From: Nocardia beijingensis NBRC 16342
GTDB taxonomy: Bacteria > Actinomycetota > Actinomycetes > Mycobacteriales > Mycobacteriaceae
DNA: 64,000 bases
Direction: 5' to 3'
NCBI RefSeq assembly: GCF_001612785.1
Contig: NZ_BDBC01000029.1
Coordinates: 62,001 to 126,000, forward strand
The notes below the pieces were generated by a model. It had not been told where the DNA came from and searched no databases. It saw nothing but the letters and a program-made list of their open reading frames with translations. This document shows positions 54,816-63,128 of the stretch, piece after piece; position 1 is the stretch's first letter, and each line of letters starts with the position of its first letter. The position numbers and the translations under genes were made by a program.

Positions 54816-56414
54816 TCAGTTCAGCGGCGCGGACCTCCACCAATCCATGAACTCCGCTTCAGTGGCGATGAATCCGGCGCTGTACATCAGCATGGCTGCT
54901 CGGCCGGGGTCCGTCGGGAAGGCGGTGACCATGCGCGGGCGCAGGTTGCGGCTGCCGCGCAGGGTGTAGTTGGTGTAACTGTGACCGCTGTCGTTGGTGG
55001 CGTTCGCGCGATCGTTCGGCGGTAAGGTCGCGAGGACGCCCTGCGCGTCAGCGGGCGAGCCGTAGAGGTAGAAGTCGAAGGACGCCTTGTTCGGCCCGCC
55101 GAAGCAGCTCCACATCATCAGCCAGGGGCCGAAATCCGGATCGTCGTGGTCGCGTGTCGTCGCCTCGTCCGGAGCATGGGCGAAACAGCCCGCCTTGTTG
55201 TATCCGGTGCCGGAGTGCACCAAGCGGTCGGCGGAGGTCTCCGGCAGCATGCCGGGGAACGCGGCGCTCAGCGCGGCCGCGCGTGCGCCGATCGTGGCCC
55301 GGTCCGTGGTGGCCGAGACACTCGTCGCCGGTCGCCCGGTGGTCGGCGAGGCGGTGGCGTCGGTGTGCGGCGCGGACACCGTGGTGGTCGGCGCGGCGGA
55401 GCCGGACGGGGTGTCGTAGAAGGAGGGCGCGGCGAGTGCACCGGCCAGACCCAGTGCCAGCGTCAGACCGATCACGGCCCCCAGCCGATCTCTCCGCCGG
55501 GGGCGCCGCTGCGGACGACGGCCCCCACCCGCGCCGGGAAGCGGTGGGTCCGGGGGCGGATGATTCGGCGGAAGCCACCCAGTGGGTGCGGCCAGCGCCT
55601 GCCGTGCGGCGGCGGCGAACTCGGCGCACGAACCGAATCGATCGGCAGGCCGCTTGGCCATCGCTGTGGCCAGCACGCCGTCCAGCGCTCGCGGCAAGCC
55701 GGGCCGCAGCCTGCTGACCTCGGGCGGCGGCGCGCCGAGATGCCCCTGGATCACCGCGACCGGATTGGTGGCGTCGAACGGCACCGTGCCGGTCAGCAGC
55801 CGGAACAGGGTGCAGGCCAGTGAATACTGGTCGGCGCGGTGATCCAGCGGCGCACCGGACAGCTGTTCCGGTGCGGCGTAGGCGAGGGTGGCGGTGAAGG
55901 TGCCGGTCTGGGTGAGCCGTCCGGTGTCGTCGCGGAACCGGGCGATGCCGAAGTCGGAGAGGTAGACCCGCTCCTGGTCCCCCGCGACGCGCTCCAGCAG
56001 GATGTTCGCCGGTTTCACGTCGCGGTGCAGCACGCCGCGGCTGTGCGCGAAGTCCAGCGCCTTGGCCGTCTCGGCGATGATCTGCACCGCCCGCTGCGGC
56101 GGCAGCGCCCACGCCTCCAAAGCCGCGGCGTCGGTGCCGTCGATGTAGCGCATGCAGATCCACGGCTGCTCACCTTCGACGCCGCGGTCGAACACCGTGA
56201 CGATGTTCGGGTGGTCCAGCCGCGCGACGAGGTCGGCCTCCCGCTCGAAACGGGTGCGGGACTCGGTGTCGTCGAACAGGTCCGGGTTCAGCAGCTTCAT
56301 CGCCGTCAACCGGGGCAGCCGCGGATGCCGGGCCAGGTACACCGATCCCATCCCGCCGCGGCCGAGCAGGCGTTCGATGGTGTACCCCGCGAAGACCTCA
56401 CCGGTGTGCGGCAT
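54816..56414 (-). CDS. Membrane Ser/Thr kinase with extracytoplasmic sensor domain (tandem copy 3)
   Basis: 532 residues. PknB-type kinase domain (about 10-270): LGRGGMGSVYLA, AMKLLN, VLHRDVKPANILL, LSDFGIA, YAAPEQ. A Pro/Arg linker leads to one membrane segment (LGAVIGLTLALGLAGALAAP), then an extracytoplasmic domain of about 150 residues with cysteines in AGCFAHAP and MWSCFGG and a C-terminus WWRSAPLN. That last domain is shared with the upstream kinase and has no PASTA repeats. It lies 3 bases after the stop of the upstream paralogue, so the two are co-transcribed. The ligand sensed is unknown. Confidence 0.92.
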   Translation of the reverse strand: MPHTGEVFAGYTIERLLGRGGMGSVYLARHPRLPRLTAMKLLNPDLFDDTESRTRFEREADLVARLDHPNIVTVFDRGVEGEQPWICMRYIDGTDAAALEAWALPPQRAVQIIAETAKALDFAHSRGVLHRDVKPANILLERVAGDQERVYLSDFGIARFRDDTGRLTQTGTFTATLAYAAPEQLSGAPLDHRADQYSLACTLFRLLTGTVPFDATNPVAVIQGHLGAPPPEVSRLRPGLPRALDGVLATAMAKRPADRFGSCAEFAAAARQALAAPTGWLPPNHPPPDPPLPGAGGGRRPQRRPRRRDRLGAVIGLTLALGLAGALAAPSFYDTPSGSAAPTTTVSAPHTDATASPTTGRPATSVSATTDRATIGARAAALSAAFPGMLPETSADRLVHSGTGYNKAGCFAHAPDEATTRDHDDPDFGPWLMMWSCFGGPNKASFDFYLYGSPADAQGVLATLPPNDRANATNDSGHSYTNYTLRGSRNLRPRMVTAFPTDPGRAAMLMYSAGFIATEAEFMDWWRSAPLN

Positions 56415-56417
56415 CGG

Positions 56418-58226
56418 TCAGTTCAGCGGAGCCGAGCGCCACCAGCGCAGCAGCTCGTCGACCGTGGTGTGGGAGAAACCGTCGGTGTACATCAGGTACT
56501 GGGTCCGATCGGGGTCGCCGGTGAACGCGGTGACCATCTTGGCGCCGTCGTCGACGTACTTGTAGTTGGTGTAGGACTTCCCGCCGTTGGTGTCGGTGGA
56601 TTTGGCGGCCGACGAGGGCAGGCCCTTCAACACCGCCTGGACGTCGGCCGGCGTCTTGTAGACGTAGATGCGGTAGTACGGATCCTCGTTGTTGCCGCCC
56701 TTGAAGCAGCGCCACTGCGCGGCCCAGTCGCCGAAGTCCGGTTCGCCCTTCGACGGTGACGGCGGCGAACTCGGCGAGGCCAGCCAGCACTCGGCGCCGT
56801 TGTACCCCACCTCCTCGGTCTTGGAGGCGGGCACCATCCGCGGGAACTCCGCGCTGACCGACTCGGGGGTCGCGTCGACGAGATTCGGTTTCACCGCCGA
56901 AGTGGTCGTCGTGCCCGCGTTGTTCGAGCCGGAATCGGAGACGGCGCCGATGATGCCGAGCACCACGACGATCAGCACGACGACGCCCACCACCACACCG
57001 ATGATCAGGCCGGTGTTCTTCTTGGGCGGCGGCGCGGCCGAGGGGTGGACGTGCGCGCCGTGCGGCGGGGCGAAGGTGGAGAACCCGGTCTGCTGCTGGG
57101 GAAACGGGTTGGCGGCCGTCGGCTGCGGCGCGGGACCGGTGTGCGGGCGCGAGTTCACCACCGGCGCGGGCGGCGGAGTGGCGGGCGACCCCGAGGCGAG
57201 CGCGTTCGGCCCGCTGGTCTGCGGCGTGTGCACCTGGTGGCCGGGCCCGCTGACGTAGTGGCCCTGCGCAGCCGGATACGGCGATCCCGTGGTCGGGATC
57301 TGCGGGCCGGTCGCCGGGCGCGGTCCCGCCGTCGCGTGCGGCGGACCGGTGACCGGGCGCGGACCGCCCACCACCGGCATCGACGGCACGCTGGAACCGG
57401 TCAGCGCCTGCTTGGCGGCGGCGGCGAATTCCGCGCAACTGCCGTACCTGTCGTCGGGTCGCTTGGCCATCGCCTTGGCCAGCACGCCGTCCAGCGCGAA
57501 GGGCAGGCCAGGCCGGACGCTGCTCAGCGCCGGCGGTGTGCCTTGCAGATGCCCTTGGATGACCGCGGCGGGGTTCGTCGCGGAGAACGGGCCGGTGCCG
57601 GTGAACAACCAGAACAGCGAGCAGGCCAGCGAATACTGATCGGAGCGGTGATCGAGCGACGCGCCGGTGAGCTGTTCGGGCGATGCGTAGGCGAGCGTCG
57701 CGGTGAAAGTGCCGGTCTGGGTGAGATGACCGGTGTCGTCGCGCAGCCGCGCGATGCCGAAGTCGGTGAGATACACCCGTTCACCGCGACCGGCGGTGGA
57801 GCGGGCCAGCAGGATGTTCGCGGGTTTCACGTCGCGGTGCAGCACCCCGTTGCCGTGCGCGTAATCCAGCGCGTCGGCGGTCTCCTTGATGATCTGCACC
57901 GCGCGCTCGGGCGGCAGCGACTTCGGTTCCACCGAGGCGGCGTCGATGCCGTCGACGTACTGCATCGAAATCCACAGCTGCTCGTCCTCGAGGCCGCGGT
58001 CGTAGACCGTGACGATGTTCGGGTGATCGAGCTGGGCGACCAGATCCGCCTCCCGTTCGAACCGCGCCCGCACCTCCTTGTCGAAGAACATCTCCCGATT
58101 CAGCAGCTTCAGCGCGGTCATCCGCGGCAGCCGCGGATGTTTCGCCAGATAGACCGAGCCCATGCCACCGCGGCCGAGTTGCCGCTCGATGACATAGCCG
58201 GCGAAAACGTCACCGCTGGCCAGCAT
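56418..58226 (-). CDS. Membrane Ser/Thr kinase with extracytoplasmic sensor domain (tandem copy 2)
   Basis: The frame is open to 58892, but ATG 58226 follows GTGGAG and gives MLASGDVFAGYVIERQLGRGGMG, aligned with its paralogues; 602 residues. Kinase motifs: LGRGGMGSVYLA, ALKLLN, VLHRDVKPANILL, LTDFGIA, YASPEQ. A long Pro/Gly/His-rich linker (about 275-425) precedes one membrane segment (GLIIGVVVGVVVLIVVVLGI) and a sensor domain with cysteines in AECWLASP and QWRCFKGG, ending WWRSAPLN exactly as copy 3. Duplication is evident. Confidence 0.92.
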   Translation of the reverse strand: MLASGDVFAGYVIERQLGRGGMGSVYLAKHPRLPRMTALKLLNREMFFDKEVRARFEREADLVAQLDHPNIVTVYDRGLEDEQLWISMQYVDGIDAASVEPKSLPPERAVQIIKETADALDYAHGNGVLHRDVKPANILLARSTAGRGERVYLTDFGIARLRDDTGHLTQTGTFTATLAYASPEQLTGASLDHRSDQYSLACSLFWLFTGTGPFSATNPAAVIQGHLQGTPPALSSVRPGLPFALDGVLAKAMAKRPDDRYGSCAEFAAAAKQALTGSSVPSMPVVGGPRPVTGPPHATAGPRPATGPQIPTTGSPYPAAQGHYVSGPGHQVHTPQTSGPNALASGSPATPPPAPVVNSRPHTGPAPQPTAANPFPQQQTGFSTFAPPHGAHVHPSAAPPPKKNTGLIIGVVVGVVVLIVVVLGIIGAVSDSGSNNAGTTTTSAVKPNLVDATPESVSAEFPRMVPASKTEEVGYNGAECWLASPSSPPSPSKGEPDFGDWAAQWRCFKGGNNEDPYYRIYVYKTPADVQAVLKGLPSSAAKSTDTNGGKSYTNYKYVDDGAKMVTAFTGDPDRTQYLMYTDGFSHTTVDELLRWWRSAPLN

Positions 58227-58351
58227 GACTGCTCCACTTCCCGCCGCCCGCCGGGACCCACCGGCGAACAGGCGTACAGCAAAAGAATGCGTGGCCGGAG
58301 ATGGGCCCGACCACGGAAAACATCGAAACCATAGCAGTAGTCGCGCCTTGC

Positions 58352-59494
58352 CTATCGCTCGTCGAGCGTGGTGACGCGTGGGCGATCGACCTGGGCCGCG
58401 CCGTCCGGCGGAGGCCGGGGGTCCGGAGGTTGCTGGTGCGGTCGCACCGCGGAGCCCGGACGCATGGGAAGGTTGGGCAATTCGATCAGGCCGGGATGCG
58501 CAGGGCGGCGCGGCGGCAGGAAACTCGGGCGCGGCGCGGCCGGGCGCGGGGTTCCCTGCGGGATCGGCCGGTGCTGCGGCGCGGCCGGGGCGGTGCGGTA
58601 CGTCGGCGCGGCCGGGTACCCGTCGGGGCGGATGCCGTGCGGCGCCGTCCGGGGACCCGCATGGTCGGCGATGGCGTGTTTCGCCGCGGCGGCGAACTCG
58701 GCGCAACTGGTGAAGCGATCGTCGGGCCGCTTGGCCATGGCGCGAGCCAGCACCGGATCCAGCGCGGGCGGCAGGCCGGGACGTGCACGGCTGAGCACCG
58801 GGATCGGCGCGTACAGATGGCTGTTCACCACGGCCGCCGGGTTGGCACCCGGATACGGCGGCGCGCCGGTGAGCATCCAGAACAACGTGCACGCCAGCGA
58901 GTACTGATCGGCGCGGTCGTCCAGCGGCCTGCCGATCAATTGCTCAGGGGCGCCGAAGGCGAGCGTCGCGGTGATCGTGCCGGACGAGCCGATCGTGCTC
59001 TCCGCGCCGCGGATGCCCGCGATCCCGAAATCGGTGAGCAGCACCCGTTCCTGCTGCCCGATCGGCGCCTTGGCCAGCAGGATGTTGGCCGGTTTCACGT
59101 CGCGGTGCAGCACCTGGTTCGCGTGCGCGAAGTCCAGCGCCGCCGCGGTGTCGGCCACGATCTGCACCGCGCGCCACGGAGCGAGCACGTCGACGTCGGC
59201 GCAGGAGGCGTCCGCGCCGGGCACGTACTGCATCGAGATCCACAACTGCCGGTCCTCGGCGCCGCGATCGAACACCGTGACGATGTTCGGATGATCGAGG
59301 CGCGCCACCAGATCGGCCTCGCGTTCGAAGCGGCGGCGGATGTCGGTGTCGGCGTACAGTTCGCGTTTCAGCAGCTTCAGTGCCGTCAGTCGGGGCAGCC
59401 GAGGATGCTGGGCCAGGTACACCGTGCCCATACCGCCATGGCCGAGAACGCGTTTGACGACGTAGCCCGCGAAGATCTCGCCGGTCTGCAACAC
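58352..59494 (-). CDS. Ser/Thr kinase without membrane or sensor domain (tandem copy 1)
   Basis: GTG at 59494 with AGGGGG 7 bases upstream; 380 residues. Kinase motifs: LGHGGMGTVYLA, ALKLLK, VLHRDVKPANILL, LTDFGIA, FGAPEQ. After the kinase domain comes a Pro/Arg-rich tail (RPAAPRPSFLPPRRPAHPG) that simply stops; there is no hydrophobic segment or sensor domain, unlike the two downstream paralogues. It is likely cytoplasmic. Loss of the sensor half by deletion is possible; no remnant is evident in the 125 bases before copy 2. Confidence 0.9.
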   Translation of the reverse strand: MLQTGEIFAGYVVKRVLGHGGMGTVYLAQHPRLPRLTALKLLKRELYADTDIRRRFEREADLVARLDHPNIVTVFDRGAEDRQLWISMQYVPGADASCADVDVLAPWRAVQIVADTAAALDFAHANQVLHRDVKPANILLAKAPIGQQERVLLTDFGIAGIRGAESTIGSSGTITATLAFGAPEQLIGRPLDDRADQYSLACTLFWMLTGAPPYPGANPAAVVNSHLYAPIPVLSRARPGLPPALDPVLARAMAKRPDDRFTSCAEFAAAAKHAIADHAGPRTAPHGIRPDGYPAAPTYRTAPAAPQHRPIPQGTPRPAAPRPSFLPPRRPAHPGLIELPNLPMRPGSAVRPHQQPPDPRPPPDGAAQVDRPRVTTLDER

Positions 59495-59617
59495 CTTTAC
59501 ACCCCCTTGTCGAGTCGAGCGCGCGGACGCTATCCATGTATCTCGATCAGCCATCGGGATGCAACAGTCGCGGCGCGACATCGATTGTCGTCGGTAGCAG
59601 CCAGTACTGTGACCCGC

Positions 59618-60388
59618 ATGCGCATTGGAGCACACGTCCGGCTCGACAGCGACCCGATCGGCTTCGGGGAGAAACTCGGCGCCGACGTCATCCAGATGTT
59701 CGTGGTCGATCCGCAGAGCTGGGACAAACCCACCCCGCACCCGCGGACCGAGGAGATCCTCGCCAGCCCGATCGAGGTCGTGGTGCACTCCTCCTATCAG
59801 ATCAACGTCGCGAGCCTGAACAACCGGCTGCGCATGCCGTCGCGCAACGCGGTCGCCCAGCAGGCGAAGGCGGCCGCCGACCTGGGCGCGTTCGGTCTGG
59901 TGGTGCACGGCGGGCATGTGCGTTCCGACGCCGAGCTCGAGACCGGAATCGACAATTGGCGCAAACTGTTCGAGCGTCAGCAGGACAAAGGCGGCTTCGC
60001 GGTGCCGATCCTGATCGAGAACACCGCGGGCGGCAACCACGCCATGGCCAGGCATTTCGACTCCATCGCCCGGTTGTGGGACGCGGTCGGCGATTACGGC
60101 GCCGGATTCTGCCTCGACACCTGCCACGCCTGGGCCGGCGGTGAGGAGCTGATCGGCGTCGTCGACCGGATCAGGGCGATCACCGGCCGGATCGACCTGG
60201 TCCACTTGAACTCCTCGCGCGACGAATTCGACTCCGGCGCCGACCGGCACGCCAACTTCGCCGACGGCACCATCGACCCGCAACTGCTCGCCGAGGTGTG
60301 CCGCACGGCGGACGCGCCGGTGGTCCTGGAGACTCCGGCCGACGGCCTCGCGGAGGACCTGGCCTACCTCCGCGAGCACTGTGGTTGA
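59618..60388 (+). CDS. nfo: Endonuclease IV (AP endonuclease)
   Basis: The open frame extends far upstream over the kinase gene; the true start is ATG 59618 (MRIGAHVRLDSDPIGFGEKL), giving 256 residues. The TIM-barrel fold and metal ligands are those of endonuclease IV: VVHGGHVR, LIENTAGGNHAMARHFDSIARL, CLDTCHAWAGG, DLVHLNSSRDE...DRHANF, VVLETPADG. It is close to M. tuberculosis End (Rv0670). It nicks DNA 5' to abasic sites in base-excision repair. It is divergent from the kinase cluster. Confidence 0.93.
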   Translation: MRIGAHVRLDSDPIGFGEKLGADVIQMFVVDPQSWDKPTPHPRTEEILASPIEVVVHSSYQINVASLNNRLRMPSRNAVAQQAKAAADLGAFGLVVHGGHVRSDAELETGIDNWRKLFERQQDKGGFAVPILIENTAGGNHAMARHFDSIARLWDAVGDYGAGFCLDTCHAWAGGEELIGVVDRIRAITGRIDLVHLNSSRDEFDSGADRHANFADGTIDPQLLAEVCRTADAPVVLETPADGLAEDLAYLREHCG

Positions 60389-60580
60389 TCTGCGGCGCTG
60401 GTTGTTCGGTGCGTGAGCCCGACCGCAAGTCGGTGCTCGGATCGGCTTGCGTTCGGTGGGCCGAAGTGGCCGTTCTTGCGCGCCGTTTGCGATCAGGGCG
60501 ACGAAAACCCTGGTCAGCGGGGTTGTTCGGGTGGTCTGCTCTCTGGAGCAGTAACCGATCTCGACAGCGAAGGTGATCTC

Positions 60581-61510
60581 ATGACGGTCGCACCCGCCAC
60601 CCCATCCACGGCCTCGGTGACCAGGCTCGGCGCTCGTATCGGCGCGCGGATCGACAACGTCCGGCTCGGCGGCGACCTGGATCCGGCCACCGTCGACGTG
60701 ATCCACCGCGCGCTGCTGGAGCACAAGGTCATCTTCTTCCGCGGGCAGGACCACCTGACCGAGGACGGGCAGTACGAGTTCGCCCAGCTGCTCGGCTCGC
60801 CGACCACCCCGCACCCGACGGTCACCTCGCACGGCGTGAAGAGCTTGGCGATCGATTCCGAGCACGGCCGCGCCAACAGCTGGCACACCGACGTCTCCTT
60901 CGTCGACCGCGTCCCGAAGGCGTCCATCCTGCGCGCGGTGCGCCTGCCGTCCTACGGCGGCGCCACCACCTGGGCGTCCACCGTCGCGGCCTACGAGTCG
61001 CTGCCCGAGCCGCTCAAGCGGCTCGCCGAGTCCCTGCGCGCCGTGCACACCAACGTCTACGACTACGCCCGCGTCGAGGAGACCCCGCGCCCCAACACGG
61101 CCGCCTACCGCGCCGAGTTCGAGTCCACGTACTACGAGACCGAGCACCCGGTGGTGCGCGTGCATCCCGAGACCGGGGAGCGGGCGCTGCTGCTCGGCCA
61201 CTTCGTCAAGCACTTCGTCGGGCTGTCCAGCACGGAGTCGCACGCGCTGTTCCGGCTGTTCCAGGACCGGGTGACCCGCCTGGAGAACACCGCCCGCTGG
61301 AACTGGGAGCCGGGCGACGTCGCCATCTGGGACAACCGCGCCACCCAGCACTACGCCATCGACGACTACGACGACCAGCCCCGCAAGCTGACCCGCATCA
61401 CCCTGGCCGGCGACGTCCCGGTCGGCGTCGACGGCGCGTCGAGCACCATCATCGCGGGCAACGCCGAGCACTACTCGATCGTCGAGGACACCCAGCTGCT
61501 CGCGTCCTGA
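60581..61510 (+). CDS. TauD/TfdA-family Fe(II)/2-oxoglutarate dioxygenase
   Basis: 309 residues from the ATG after AAGGTGATCTC. The iron facial triad is visible: His and Asp in NSWHTDVSFVD and the distal His in NRATQHYAIDDY; the 2-oxoglutarate-binding Arg is in RKLTRITLAGD. The HKVIFFRGQ and LGHFVKHFVGL segments are those of alkylsulfatase/taurine-dioxygenase-like members (compare M. tuberculosis Rv3406). It probably oxidises a sulfonate, sulfate ester or related acid. A strong hairpin follows its stop at once. Confidence 0.9.
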   Translation: MTVAPATPSTASVTRLGARIGARIDNVRLGGDLDPATVDVIHRALLEHKVIFFRGQDHLTEDGQYEFAQLLGSPTTPHPTVTSHGVKSLAIDSEHGRANSWHTDVSFVDRVPKASILRAVRLPSYGGATTWASTVAAYESLPEPLKRLAESLRAVHTNVYDYARVEETPRPNTAAYRAEFESTYYETEHPVVRVHPETGERALLLGHFVKHFVGLSSTESHALFRLFQDRVTRLENTARWNWEPGDVAIWDNRATQHYAIDDYDDQPRKLTRITLAGDVPVGVDGASSTIIAGNAEHYSIVEDTQLLAS

Positions 61511-61513
61511 ACG

Positions 61514-61567
61514 AGGACCCCGCATGGTTGCCGGTCCTCCGGCCGTTGAGGGGCCATGCGGTGTCCT
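61514..61567 (+). terminator. Terminator hairpin after dioxygenase gene
   Basis: AGGACCCCGCATGG and CCATGCGGTGTCCT form a 14-base stem with one mismatch around a 26-base loop, starting 4 bases after the dioxygenase stop. No T run follows. Confidence 0.7.
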
Positions 61568-61594
61568 TGCGTCAGCGGTGAGCCGTCGCCAAGC

Positions 61595-61625
61595 GGCCCG
61601 ACCCGCCATACCGGCAGGTCGGGCC
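61595..61625. repeat. 9-base inverted repeat
   Basis: GGCCCGACC and GGTCGGGCC are perfect inverted arms separated by 13 bases, in the leader of the CoA-transferase gene. It could be a second terminator or a regulatory site. Confidence 0.5.
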
Positions 61626-61695
61626 CACGAAACGTCGTAAATGACCGAACCGTGAGGCGTCGCTCGGGTGCGAGACTTCCCGGGGCCGCGAACAC

Positions 61696-61714
61696 GCAGC
61701 GCCGCAGGCGCTGC
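61696..61714. promoter_or_regulatory. Tight hairpin before the CoA-transferase gene
   Basis: GCAGCGCC-GCA-GGCGCTGC is a perfect 8-base stem with a 3-base loop, followed on the plus strand by AAAAA and 30 bases from the CoA-transferase ATG. A T run on the 3' side is missing, so an operator or leader structure is likelier than a terminator. Confidence 0.45.
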
Positions 61715-61743
61715 AAAAACCAACACAGCCCATACTGGTTGCC

Positions 61744-62964
61744 ATGAGTATTCGGCCGCTGGACGGGGTGCGCGTCCTGGAACTCGGCAATTACATCGCC
61801 GCGCCGACCGCCGGGCGCATTCTCGGCGACTTCGGCGCCGAGGTGATCAAGGTGGAACGCCCGAAGGCGGGCGACGAGCTGCGCAACTGGCGGCTCTACG
61901 GCGGTGACACCTCGATGCTCTACCGGACGATCAACCGGAACAAGAAGTCGATCACCCTGGATCTGCGCACCGACGCGGGGCGCGGGATCGTGCTCGACCT
62001 GATCCGGCGCTGCGATGTGCTGCTGGAGAATTTCCGGCCCGGCATGCTGGAGAAGTGGGGTTTGGGCCCGGAGGTGCTGAACGAGGCGAATCCGGATCTG
62101 GTGATCACCAGGATCTCCGCCTACGGCCAGACCGGGCCCATGTCGGAGCGTCCTGGGTTCGCCGCGGTGGCCGAGGCGGTCGGCGGTCTGCGCGAACTGG
62201 TGGGTGATCCGGATCGTCCGCCCGTGCGCACCGGCGTCTCGATCGGTGACTCCATCGCGGGCATCTACGCCGCGTTCGGCACCGTGATGGCGCTGTTCCA
62301 GCGCGAGCGCCGCGCCGAGCGGGACGGGCCGGTCCCGTTACGTGAGCGCGTCATCGACGTGGCGCTGAACGAGGCGATCCTGTCGGTGATGGAATCGCTG
62401 GTGCCGGATTATCTCGCCTACGGTATCCAGCGCGAACGCGTCGGCGGCCGGATGGAGGGCATCGCGCCGAGCAACGCCTACCCGTGCGCGGACGGGACCA
62501 GCATCATCATCGGCGGCAACGGTGACGCCATCTTCCAGCGCTACATGGCGGTCATCGAGCGGCCCGATCTGGCCGCGGATCCGGACCTGCAGGACAACGC
62601 GGGCCGCTGGCGCAATCGCGAGCGGCTGGACGCGGCGATCGGGGAGTGGACGGTCAGGCACACCCGCACCGAGGCGCTGAAACTGCTGGATGCCGCCGCG
62701 ATCCCGTGCGGGCCGATCTATACCGCGGCCGACATCGTGGCCGACGAGCAGTACCGGGCGCGCAACATGATCCAGTCGTTCACCGTGGACGTCGGCGCGC
62801 CGGAGCCGAAGGAAGTCGGCTTTCCCGGCATCGTCCCGGTGATCGGCGAGCGATCCCTGCCCATCCGCAGTGTCGGGCCCGACCTGGGCGAGCACACCCG
62901 GGAGGTGCTGTCCGGTCTGCTCGGCATGAGCGAGGCCGAGATCGACGCGTTGGAGGCGCGATGA
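61744..62964 (+). CDS. Family III (CaiB/BaiF) CoA-transferase
   Basis: 406 residues. Family motifs: GVRVLELGNYIAAPTAGRILGDFGAEVIKVE, TINRNKKSITLDLRTDAGR, the CoA-contact region DVLLENFRPGMLEKWGLG, and SAYGQTGPMSERPGF; the catalytic Asp of family III enzymes would be in or near GVSIGDSIAGIYA. It moves CoA between acyl acids. It is followed with overlaps by a small ORF and an HMG-CoA-lyase-like gene, so the unit probably activates an organic acid and cleaves the resulting acyl-CoA. Confidence 0.92.
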   Translation: MSIRPLDGVRVLELGNYIAAPTAGRILGDFGAEVIKVERPKAGDELRNWRLYGGDTSMLYRTINRNKKSITLDLRTDAGRGIVLDLIRRCDVLLENFRPGMLEKWGLGPEVLNEANPDLVITRISAYGQTGPMSERPGFAAVAEAVGGLRELVGDPDRPPVRTGVSIGDSIAGIYAAFGTVMALFQRERRAERDGPVPLRERVIDVALNEAILSVMESLVPDYLAYGIQRERVGGRMEGIAPSNAYPCADGTSIIIGGNGDAIFQRYMAVIERPDLAADPDLQDNAGRWRNRERLDAAIGEWTVRHTRTEALKLLDAAAIPCGPIYTAADIVADEQYRARNMIQSFTVDVGAPEPKEVGFPGIVPVIGERSLPIRSVGPDLGEHTREVLSGLLGMSEAEIDALEAR

Positions 62965-63128
62965 ACACGCGACCACACGACCGGAGGCGTCCGAAGGGAC
63001 GCGATGCGGGGGAGTTGCGCTCGCCGGGCGCCAGCAGGCCCGTCGTGCAGCCGAATCCGACCGGCGCGGGCGAGAAGCCGTGGGGCGGCGTGATGTGCGG
63101 CCACCACCGGGCGCGGGAGCAGCGATGA
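62961..63128 (+). CDS. 55-residue ORF overlapping both neighbours
   Basis: The ATG overlaps the CoA-transferase stop (ATGA) and the TGA overlaps the ATG of the next gene (ATGA), so it fills the space exactly. The product is basic and polar (NTRPHDRRRPKGRDAGELRS) with a Cys-Gly-His-His near the end (GVMCGHHRAREQ). No family recognised. Translation through it would couple the two enzymes. It may be a real small protein or just a readable spacer. Confidence 0.4.
   Translation: MNTRPHDRRRPKGRDAGELRSPGASRPVVQPNPTGAGEKPWGGVMCGHHRAREQR

Noticed and set aside
58301..60388. A 695-codon frame ending as endonuclease IV, as if a large fusion
   Set aside because: The first 440 codons are antisense to the kinase gene and low in coding character; only the part from ATG 59618 aligns with endonuclease IV.
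61696..61719. Hairpin plus AAAAA as an intrinsic terminator
   Set aside because: The run is A on the plus strand and lies on the wrong side for the minus strand, so it does not make a U tract in either transcript.
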